Positions 52,776 through 59,999 of a stretch of DNA of 64,000 nt are shown piece by piece. The notes under the pieces were generated by a model that did not search any database, had not been told where the DNA came from, and saw only the letters and a program-made list of their open reading frames with translations. The position numbers and the translations under genes are program-made. The DNA is from Betaproteobacteria bacterium (GTDB lineage Bacteria > Acidobacteriota > Terriglobia > Acidiferrales > UBA7541), in NCBI GenBank assembly GCA_903970165.1, contig CAJCHZ010000039.1, positions 1 through 64,000 on the forward strand. The letters are read 5' to 3'. Numbering within the stretch: position 1 is the stretch's first letter; every line of letters starts with the position of its first letter.

Positions 52776-54908
52776 ATGCCCTCTTCGGTCGACAAGTCAG
52801 GACGGGTATCGGGTGGCAACTCCCACCGAGTGGCCTTCGACCGTTATGAACTAGACCTGGGTTCAGGGGAATTGCGCAAGGACGGACGAAGAATCCGATT
52901 GCAGTCGCAGCCTTTTCAGTTGTTGGCGCTGCTAATCGAGAACGCCGGGGTGGTAGTGACGCGGGACGAAGTGTGTCGCGCCCTTTGGCAGACGGATACC
53001 TTTGTCGACTTCGATCACAGTGTGTCCGCCGCGGTGAACAAGATTCGCGAAGCGCTGGGCGACTCTGCGGCAAATCCACGATTCGTGGAAACACTGCCGA
53101 AGAGGGGCTACCGTTTTATCGCCGAAATCAGGCCGGAACTTCCGGAAGCTGCGGCCCCTTTGTTGGACGCCGTCAAGCCTTCCGCAACTACGCCGAAAAA
53201 GTCCCTGTGGTTTGGCGTGCCGATAGCCACGGCACTCGCAATCGTCCTGACTTTCTTGACGTTTCGGCCCAGCGCGCGACCCGCAAACCTGACTCCCGTG
53301 CCTTTCGCGACCCTCCCCGGAGCTAAGATCGCTCCAGCCATCTCCCCCGATGGATCGCGAGTCGTGTTCGCTTGGGATGGTGATCTGCAAACGGGTAGGG
53401 GCTTCGATCTGTACGTCAAAGTTATCGGCAGTGAGTCGCTCTTGCGCCTCACCGAACATCCCTCCGAGCGGCTCAGTTCCACGTGGTCGCCGGACGGCAC
53501 GCAAATAGCATTTCAGCGCATCGCGGGACCCGATACCGGGATTTATGTAGTGCCGGCGCTCGGCGGCCCCGAGCGAAAACTGAAGTCGACCAAGGTATCT
53601 CACAACCACGCTGCGCTGATCAGTTGGTCGCCTGACGGAAAATGGATCGGTTTCGGTGAGCCCCTGTCCGATAGAGATGAAGACCGCATCTTTTTACTCT
53701 CAACCGAGACGCTCGAAACCCGGCCGCTTCCTCACAATCCACGATGCCTGCATGAGGCCACCCCTACGTTTTCACATGGCGGTAAGGAATTGGCCTACGT
53801 CTGTGTTGTCAATACCAACGATTTCGAATTGCAGATAATGCCTGCAATGGGAGGCTCATCGCGACGCGTCTTCGCATCCTCGGATTACCCTACCGGAATC
53901 GCATGGTCCCCCGATGACAGAAGATTGATAATCTGCGAATCGGGCGATAGGGGATCCGGACTCTACGAAATAACGATCTCCGACGGCTCCTCCCGCCGCC
54001 TCCTCTTCCAATCCGGTGCGTGTTTGCCGAATGTTTCCGCAAAATCCGACGAGCTTGCCTACACCTTCAGGTCGGGTCGCGTGGAAATCTTGCGAAAGGA
54101 TCTGCTTCACCCAGAAACGTTTGCACTAAAGCTCATGCCCTCAACTCGGGCACAAGACGGCGCGCTATACTCGCCAGACGGCAAGCGCATCGCGTTTCAG
54201 TCGGTTCGCGCTGGTGTTCAGAGCGTTTGGATGAGCGACGCGGACGGGAAGAACCTGGTGCAAATTTCGAACTTGGGTGGCTTTGCCGGAAGTCCTCGCT
54301 GGTCGCCTGATGGCACGAAGCTTGCTTTTGATTTCCATGATGGTAATCGCCACGAAATCTATGTCGTAAACATTGAGGAGCTCGTTCCCAGAAGGCTGAT
54401 AACCAACATAGAGCATGTGGCCAGGCCGAGTTGGTCGCACGACGGCCGTTGGATCTACTTCACGTCCTACGAAACGACCGGCCATAAGATCTATCGCTGC
54501 CCGGCGACGGGTGGAGACGCCACCGTTCTGGCAGGCTTGCCCAATGTGACTGCCCCTCAGGAGTCATTCGACGGAGAGACGCTCTATTTCGCCGCCCGTG
54601 GGGGCGCCACGGAGGTACTAGAAATATCTCTCAAACCGCCATTCAAACAATCGCCCGTCGAGGGGCTTCCGGTGGTTGACGATTCCACGCTCTGGACGGT
54701 CGTTGCGGGAGGCATTTATTTTGTCCCTAACGAAACTCACCTTTCCGTCCAGTACTATGAATTCGGCACCCGGAGAATCCGCGAAATCTTCAAGGTAGAG
54801 AAAGAATTCGGCGAGGGCCTCTCGATATCACCTGACGGCCGATACTTCGTGTATTCCCTAAATGAGCGTCAGGACAGCGACATCATGCTGATCGATCACT
54901 TCCAATAA
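52776..54908 (+). CDS. CadC-like winged-helix protein with TM helix and TolB-type beta-propeller
   Basis: A 710-residue one-component sensor. An OmpR/CadC-type winged helix spans about 20-118 (FDRYELDLGSGELRKDGRRI, then FVDFDHSVSAAVNKIREALG and ETLPKRGYRFIAEI). A single TM helix lies at 144-163, followed by a propeller of PD40/WD40-like repeats (APAISPDGSRVVFAWDGD, SSTWSPDGTQIAFQRIAGPD, SPRWSPDGTKLAFDFHDGN). DNA binding in the cytoplasm would be coupled to ligand or protein sensing outside. The architecture is strongly expanded in Acidobacteria. Targets and ligand are unknown. Confidence 0.93.
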   Translation: MPSSVDKSGRVSGGNSHRVAFDRYELDLGSGELRKDGRRIRLQSQPFQLLALLIENAGVVVTRDEVCRALWQTDTFVDFDHSVSAAVNKIREALGDSAANPRFVETLPKRGYRFIAEIRPELPEAAAPLLDAVKPSATTPKKSLWFGVPIATALAIVLTFLTFRPSARPANLTPVPFATLPGAKIAPAISPDGSRVVFAWDGDLQTGRGFDLYVKVIGSESLLRLTEHPSERLSSTWSPDGTQIAFQRIAGPDTGIYVVPALGGPERKLKSTKVSHNHAALISWSPDGKWIGFGEPLSDRDEDRIFLLSTETLETRPLPHNPRCLHEATPTFSHGGKELAYVCVVNTNDFELQIMPAMGGSSRRVFASSDYPTGIAWSPDDRRLIICESGDRGSGLYEITISDGSSRRLLFQSGACLPNVSAKSDELAYTFRSGRVEILRKDLLHPETFALKLMPSTRAQDGALYSPDGKRIAFQSVRAGVQSVWMSDADGKNLVQISNLGGFAGSPRWSPDGTKLAFDFHDGNRHEIYVVNIEELVPRRLITNIEHVARPSWSHDGRWIYFTSYETTGHKIYRCPATGGDATVLAGLPNVTAPQESFDGETLYFAARGGATEVLEISLKPPFKQSPVEGLPVVDDSTLWTVVAGGIYFVPNETHLSVQYYEFGTRRIREIFKVEKEFGEGLSISPDGRYFVYSLNERQDSDIMLIDHFQ

Positions 54909-55077
54909 AGAGTTCGTAACCGCCATCCTCGCTCCCTTGGCCATTCCTCGATCCTCGAAAAGTGGGAACGGAAACTTGAAACTTGGGGAGAGACGGAACG
55001 CTTCCTGTAATTTTTGATTCGTTCGACGAGAAAAATGATCAGCAAATTTATTGGAAGCGAGCGAATAATGAATCGTG

Positions 55078-55112
55078 AGTAGTGGGCAGTGAGTAGACAG
55101 AGCCGGAGAAGA
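55078..55112 (+). repeat. GTGAGTAG-type dispersed motif, copy 1
   Basis: GAGTAGTGGGCAGTGAGTAG then ACAGAGCCGGAGAAG. Related stretches are at 59746-59790 and 63565-63600 (each with GTGAGTAG, then GACAGAACC). Copies 1 and 3 lie upstream of 69-bp repeat copies. Confidence 0.5.
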
Positions 55113-55181
55113 GTGCCCACCGTTTGCAGGAGAGAAGGGCGCAAACGGAAGGCCACCCAGGAATAAAGGCGCTGTCCACCC
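55113..55181 (+). repeat. Dispersed 69-bp repeat, copy 2
   Basis: Starts GTGCCCACCGTTTGCAGGAG, with the inverted core CGTTTGC/GCAAACG, and ends CAGGAATAAAGGCGCTG, TCCACCC. Confidence 0.7.
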
Positions 55182-55275
55182 GCCTTTTGAGAAGATGGCC
55201 ACGTCGGAGATTACATTCCTATTCTTGACGACTCAGGGAAGAAAGAAAACTGCATATCGTTGGCAAGACGGCCCC

Positions 55276-55632
55276 TTAGCTCGGAAATGCCGTTTTGACG
55301 AGTTCCACAGCAGCTTTCGGATCAGCAACCTCGACGATTAGCTCATTGTATCGTTCGTCCTTCAACTGGATCACTACCGCGTTATCCGGATTGTGAACAT
55401 CCCAGAAAGCCCTTTGGCCGTGTTGATAAAAAGTACCGGCAGTGAGGACTCCGGGAATGTTAGTCCCTGGCATTTTTAGCCCGTGCCACCACCCGTGCGC
55501 TACGGATGGATCGGCCTTAATTTCCACTATGTTCGCCAGTGGGATTTCGAGCGAACCCTTGAGTGTCCCCAGCTTGTCGATTCCCTGCACGTGCAACACG
55601 AGATTGCCATTGGAAATGGATACGTCAACCAT
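55276..55632 (-). CDS. 118-residue orphan protein, copy 1 of a near-identical pair
   Basis: A small protein predicted to be mostly beta-stranded, perhaps PH-domain-like: MVDVSISNGNLVLHVQGIDK, LEIPLANIVEIKADPSVA, KMPGTNIPGVLTAGTFYQHG, VVIQLKDERYNELIVEVADP. I recognise it as a type of small uncharacterised bacterial protein but cannot name a function. The copy at 59261-59617 differs at only 9 of 118 residues. The DNA identity extends a few bases beyond both ends. A transposase-like scrap begins just upstream of this start. Confidence 0.85.
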   Translation of the reverse strand: MVDVSISNGNLVLHVQGIDKLGTLKGSLEIPLANIVEIKADPSVAHGWWHGLKMPGTNIPGVLTAGTFYQHGQRAFWDVHNPDNAVVIQLKDERYNELIVEVADPKAAVELVKTAFPS

Positions 55633-55636
55633 GCTG

Positions 55637-55800
55637 GCGGAAAATCGCTTTCCTGCGATTTGGATGCCTTCGCGCGAGCAACGCGATCTGCAGATTCTTC
55701 TGCGGCACCGCGATCAGTTCGTTCGCATTCGCACCCGCGTGCAACTGAGCTTGCAAGCGTTGGCACTCAGTCATGGGCTACGCCGAGGCCATTCCTTGTG
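55637..55800 (+). mobile_element. IS110-like transposase fragment
   Basis: In one frame the translation reads ENRFPAIWMPSREQRDLQIL, LRHRDQFVRIRTRVQLSLQA, LALSHGLRRG. This matches the N-terminal helical part of IS110/IS1111-type transposases (W.PS.EQRDLR.LL.HR..LV..RTR..N.LQ). Only ~50 residues are present. The fragment begins within a few bases of the end of the duplicated 118-residue gene. Confidence 0.55.
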
Positions 55801-56069
55801 GACCCGCGTAGGCCAACACACCCTGCGTGCGCTTGGGAGGGAGTTCGAAAACGTCATCATGGTCGTAAATGACCGAAGACATGTTTGGTGGGCTACACCA
55901 GCGCGAGGAAGCGAAACGGATCGAGCAATCGGATTAGAGCAAAAATCAGAACGGGACTCCTGGGCAAAGTGCTCGCTGCAAAAATAGCCGCTGCGCTCAT
56001 GCACGGGTGTCTGGAGAAAAGTCGAAAAACCTACAGAATCACTCTTGACATGGCCGGCTTCGTTAGACG

Positions 56070-56097
56070 TGTCCACATATTTCTGTCCACATATTCC
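56070..56097 (+). repeat. Tandem 14-bp direct repeat upstream of bphO
   Basis: TGTCCACATATTTC followed immediately by TGTCCACATATTCC (13 of 14 identical). It lies about 240 bases before bphO, where a regulator site could be. Confidence 0.45.
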
Positions 56098-56339
56098 CCC
56101 ATATTTCCTAGGCATTCTCTGCTCCACCCGCCGACTTGGGTGGTGGGCAAGGATCGCGTGCCCTCTTGCGACTGTGCGGAACCGAACAGTATTTACACCC
56201 GCATCGAAGGAATATTAGAAGGCGTGTCCGGGAACCTGACAGCGGAGGTGCAGCCCGGATGCCCGGGCTTGCCAAATTTGCTGGTTCTCCGGATGGCCAA
56301 ATGCGTAACTGTGCAGAATATCGTGTCACACCTAGCATT

Positions 56340-56912
56340 ATGGATACCCTTCGAGACGCGACGCGTTCGCGCCACGCGCAACTGAGTGCCAGTCCGGCCA
56401 TGTCGCGACTGTTCGACGTTGGATACAACGTGGCGGAGTATCGTAGTCATCTGGGCCGATTACTGGGTTTTTTCGAGCCGCTGGAACGCGCCGTGGCCTG
56501 CGGAGCCGATGTCGCCGGTTCGATCCCTGCTTTTGAGAGATCAAGCGCTTTGCACAAGGATCTGAACACTATGGGCGCAACGCCAAGCGACATTGCCGCA
56601 CTGGAGCGGTGCCGCTGGGTTCCCTCCATCGATCCCGCGAGTTTATACGGATATACCTACGTGATTCTGGGTTCTATGATGGGCGGTAAAATCATCGTGA
56701 AGCGATTGCGTTCTGTTCTCGGACCGACAGCAAGCTTCCATTTCTATGGCAACGGAAATGGACGCCCTGAAGCGCTCTGGACTTCATTTTGCTTGGATTT
56801 AGAGAAAAATGGAAAGCACAACGTGGAGGCAATTTGCGCAGCGGCCGTGGGGATATTTGATGCCTACGCGGCATGGTTATCAGAACCGTCTCTCCAGTCT
56901 GGTAACTACTGA
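56340..56912 (+). CDS. bphO: Bacterial heme oxygenase (biliverdin-forming, phytochrome-associated)
   Basis: Cleaves heme to biliverdin, the chromophore of bacteriophytochromes. The 190-residue product from the ATG at 56340 starts MDTLRDATRSRHAQLSASPA, with the proximal heme ligand His at residue 12. The distal helix glycines lie in YGYTYVILGSMMGGKIIVKR. The closing region SFHFYGNGNGRPEALWTSF is typical of BphO. Its TGA overlaps the ATG of the bacteriophytochrome gene (TGATG at 56910-56914), so chromophore synthesis and apoprotein translation are coupled. Confidence 0.9.
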   Translation: MDTLRDATRSRHAQLSASPAMSRLFDVGYNVAEYRSHLGRLLGFFEPLERAVACGADVAGSIPAFERSSALHKDLNTMGATPSDIAALERCRWVPSIDPASLYGYTYVILGSMMGGKIIVKRLRSVLGPTASFHFYGNGNGRPEALWTSFCLDLEKNGKHNVEAICAAAVGIFDAYAAWLSEPSLQSGNY

Positions 56913-59005
56913 TGGAGCGTTTAGCTGAGCCCAGCAATCCGAAGCCTGACCTTGCCAAATGCGCTTTGGAACCGATTCAAATCATAGGGCACATTCAGCC
57001 GCACGGCCTTTTGTTCGCGCTTTCCGAGCCCGATCTCTTCATAAGGCACGTCAGTACCAACATCTCTGCTTTTCTGGGGATGTCTCCGGAAACCTTGCTG
57101 GGATGCTCGTTCGAGACGGTCCTCGGACTGCCGCAGTTTGAGGCGTTTCGGTCTCAAATATTGAGCGACCAACCGCTTTCGGCGAAGCCTCTTGCCATCC
57201 CGCTCAACGGTAGCACTGTCGAAGTGCACTGCAGCGTCCACCGTTATGACGGCGTGCTGATTGCTGAACTTGAACTTTTGGGCGGAGCCTATTCGCTCGA
57301 ACCATTAAATCTTGCGGCCCATATCCAAACTCCAATCAAGGGCATGGAGCAGGCCGCAGGCATTGTGGAGCTCTCGCGGCTAGCCGCGGCTGAAATTCAG
57401 CGACTCAGTGGATTCGACCGCACGATGGTCTATCGATTCGACGAGGATTTCAACGGCGAAGTGATCGCCGAAGCCGTGGGCTCCTCGCCAGTCGTGTACC
57501 TCGGTTCGCGGTTTCCGGAAAGCGACATTCCAAAGCAGGCGCGACAGATCTTCCTGCTGAATCCCTCGCGGTCAATCGCGGATGTCGATGCAACACGAGT
57601 ACCCATCATTCCCGAGATCGGGCCGCTTACCGGAAGAGCGCTGGATTTGACGCGCTCATCTCTGCGGAGCGCCTCACCCATACACCTCGCATATCTGCGC
57701 AATATGGAGGTGCAGTCATCCATGACTGTTTCTATTGTTGTAAAGCAAAGGCTATGGGGACTTATGGCATGTCATCGTGCCGTGCCTCACCGCCTTGATC
57801 CTTCGACCCGCTTGGTCTGCGAGCTGATTGTGCAGGTTTTCGCCTCGCAGCTCGCTCTGCGCATCGACAACATCGCTTTGGACTCTCAGCTGACCTCCCG
57901 CAGGATGCTCGAGAACTACCTAGCGGGCATTGAATCGTCCGAATCGCTGGTCCACGAAGGACACTTTCAGAGTTCTCATCTCCTCGATCTTCTGGCTGCG
58001 GACGGAATGGTTTCACGTCTTGACGGATGCGTATCGTACCAAGGGATAACCGTGGATGAAAATCTGCTGCTTCCGGTCATAGCTAGGTTGCAGACCCTCT
58101 CGGTACGAGGAATCGCTTTTTCCAATGCGCTCGGTGCGTTGGCCCCCAGCGCCCAATCCTATGCGAGTCAGGCAAGCGGAGCGATGTACATCGCACTGAA
58201 GGGTGGAACTGGCGATTATCTTCTGCTGTTACGACGGGAGCTTGTAGAGACGGTTGTGTGGGCTGGGAACCCCGATAAAGCGATCAATGTCGATGATCTC
58301 GGCAATTTGCATCCGCGCGCATCGTTCGCGAATTGGAAGGAAATTGTACGCGGCCGCAGCCGGGCCTGGAGCGAACTCGAAATAGAAAATGCCTCCTTCG
58401 TGCGCGAGCGACTGCTCCGTTTGCGAGAAGCGCAAGAGTTGCACAAGTCCGAAAAGCAAGTTCGGTACCTGGCAAGCTATGATCCACTGACAGGCGTTCT
58501 CAATCGACATTCCATCCACCAAAAACTGGACGAATGCGTAAAGGAAGCGGCGGCCAGCGGCTCGTCTCTCGCCGTTCTGTTCATCGACCTTGACCACTTC
58601 AAGTCTGTCAACGACCGTTACGGGCATGCCGTGGGGGACGAGATTCTCAAGATCACCGCCAAACGGATGCAGCATCAGTTGCGCCCCGGAGACATCGTCG
58701 GCCGGTTGGGCGGAGACGAATTCATCGTCATCCTGGTCGGATTAAGACAGGAAGATGACGCGCTGAAGGTCGTGGCTCGCATTCTGAGTGCCGTCGAGAA
58801 GCCTCTCGAAATCGAGAACGAAGTTCTTGTCCGTGTTACGGCCAGCATCGGACTCAGCCGATTTCCCGTCGACGGTACTAGCGGTGAAGCCTTGATCAAA
58901 CGGTCGGATATGGCGATGTATCGTGTCAAAGGAGGTGGCGGCAATGCCTTCGAGCTCTTCCGAGTGGATGATGCCAAGGGGGCCAGAGGGATCACTAGCA
59001 AGTAA
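56912..59005 (+). CDS. bphP: Bacteriophytochrome with GGDEF diguanylate cyclase output
   Basis: A 697-residue red/far-red photoreceptor. The N-terminal PAS domain carries the biliverdin-attaching Cys17 (LAKCALEPIQIIGHIQPHG). The GAF domain has FPESDIPKQARQIF (PASDIP-like), RSASPIHLAYLRNM and LWGLMACHRAVPH, with the conserved His residues. The PHY domain shows the tongue PRASF motif in LHPRASFANWKEIVRGRSRA. The C-terminus is an active-looking GGDEF domain (GGDEF at 600-604) with the inhibitory RxxD site RPGD just upstream. There is no EAL domain. It should convert light to c-di-GMP synthesis. It is coupled to bphO. Confidence 0.95.
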   Translation: MERLAEPSNPKPDLAKCALEPIQIIGHIQPHGLLFALSEPDLFIRHVSTNISAFLGMSPETLLGCSFETVLGLPQFEAFRSQILSDQPLSAKPLAIPLNGSTVEVHCSVHRYDGVLIAELELLGGAYSLEPLNLAAHIQTPIKGMEQAAGIVELSRLAAAEIQRLSGFDRTMVYRFDEDFNGEVIAEAVGSSPVVYLGSRFPESDIPKQARQIFLLNPSRSIADVDATRVPIIPEIGPLTGRALDLTRSSLRSASPIHLAYLRNMEVQSSMTVSIVVKQRLWGLMACHRAVPHRLDPSTRLVCELIVQVFASQLALRIDNIALDSQLTSRRMLENYLAGIESSESLVHEGHFQSSHLLDLLAADGMVSRLDGCVSYQGITVDENLLLPVIARLQTLSVRGIAFSNALGALAPSAQSYASQASGAMYIALKGGTGDYLLLLRRELVETVVWAGNPDKAINVDDLGNLHPRASFANWKEIVRGRSRAWSELEIENASFVRERLLRLREAQELHKSEKQVRYLASYDPLTGVLNRHSIHQKLDECVKEAAASGSSLAVLFIDLDHFKSVNDRYGHAVGDEILKITAKRMQHQLRPGDIVGRLGGDEFIVILVGLRQEDDALKVVARILSAVEKPLEIENEVLVRVTASIGLSRFPVDGTSGEALIKRSDMAMYRVKGGGGNAFELFRVDDAKGARGITSK

Positions 59006-59260
59006 CACTTTGACGGATTCCGCGATCCCGCCAGCACCTGACAACTCCCACTGCTTCGCGGTGGCGCTCGCAAAGGTCACGTGAACGAAACCCAACGGGA
59101 CTTTACCTTCAGATTCGGCCCCGTGCGACCCGCCCAAGACGTAAATGGCCCGTATTTTTCGGAAAACTCTTTGCTTCAGTATTTGCATCACGGTGGAGGG
59201 CGTTCCCTGTGCGTGCAAGCATCATTCAAGGCAGTCCGGGCCACCCGCCAAGGCGGCCCC

Positions 59261-59617
59261 TTAGCCCGGCAATGCGGTCTTGACGAGTTCGACAGTAGCT
59301 TTCGGGTCAGCAACCTCGACGATGAGCTCACTGTATCGCTCGTCCTTCAACTGGATCACTACCGTGTTATCCGGATTGTGAACATCCCAGAAAACCCTTT
59401 GGCCGTGTTGATAAAAAGTACCGGCGGTGAGGACTCCGGGAATGTTAGTCCCTGGCATTTTTAGCCCATGCCACCATCCGTGCGCTACGGATGGATCGGC
59501 TTTAATTTCCACTATGTGCGCGAGCGGGATTTCGAGCGAACTCTTGAGTGTCCACAGCTTGTCGATTCCCTGCACGTGCAACACGAGATTGCCATTGGAA
59601 ATGGATACGTCAACCAT
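59261..59617 (-). CDS. 118-residue orphan protein, copy 2 of a near-identical pair
   Basis: Same length and sequence as the product at 55276-55632 except 9 substitutions (including Gly22 to Trp and Ser118 to Gly). Nearly all are conservative or scattered, and no stop or frameshift is present, so both copies look maintained. The two genes point the same way and bracket the bphO-bphP module, 3.6 kb apart. Downstream the DNA similarity includes the CGGCCCCTTAGC stop-flank. Confidence 0.85.
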   Translation of the reverse strand: MVDVSISNGNLVLHVQGIDKLWTLKSSLEIPLAHIVEIKADPSVAHGWWHGLKMPGTNIPGVLTAGTFYQHGQRVFWDVHNPDNTVVIQLKDERYSELIVEVADPKATVELVKTALPG

Positions 59618-59999
59618 GCTGGCGCTCCTGTGCCATTATGAGCCCATTTGGCCTGCGCGCAGCCTTTGGACAGGTGGCCAAGGACTCTTCGTTAGTTTGG
59701 GGGTGGGTCTTGGGTTTGGGTTCTCTCTAGTCGATCAGCAGAAGCGAGTGAGTAGCGAGTGGCGAATACATAGGACAGAACCGGAGAAGACATTCCACTC
59801 AATCCATGTTCCCGATTCGCAACCAAAATGCGCCGTAATCAACTCCCTGAACTTCAACTCCGCTCAACAAAGCTAAAGTTCCTCCTCCCACCGCCGATAA
59901 AGGTGCTAACCCGGGGGCGCCGCTCCCTCCTTGGGTGTACTCCCTCTTTTCAGCGCAATGGCTCCCTCCCAGAAAGGCAACTCCGTTAATTTCGAGCCT
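59618..59999. other. Intergenic region ahead of the TonB-dependent receptor
   Basis: About 380 bases. It holds a GTGAGTAG-type dispersed motif (59746-59790), and otherwise nothing I can name. Confidence 0.4.
59746..59790 (+). repeat. GTGAGTAG-type dispersed motif, copy 2
   Basis: GAGTGAGTAGCGAGTGGCGA, then ATACATAGGACAGAACCGGA and GAAGA. The end GACAGAACCGGAGAAGA closely matches copy 1 at 55078-55112. This copy is not followed by the 69-bp repeat. Confidence 0.45.

Larger units (their letters stand above)
54909..55275. other. Intergenic region with two dispersed repeat types
   Basis: About 365 bases with no gene. It contains the GAGTAGTGGGCAGTGAGTAG motif (55078-55112) immediately followed by copy 2 of the 69-bp repeat (55113-55181). 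Confidence 0.5.
55633..56339. other. Region upstream of bphO with a transposase scrap and tandem direct repeat
   Basis: About 700 bases. 55637-55800 holds an IS110-like fragment. A 14-bp direct repeat lies at 56070-56097. The bphO frame itself is open from 56136 but lacks family similarity before 56340. Confidence 0.5.

Noticed and set aside
54858..55202. Minus-strand 114-codon frame after the CadC-like gene
   Set aside because: Runs through two dispersed repeats and the end of the neighbouring gene, without similarity.
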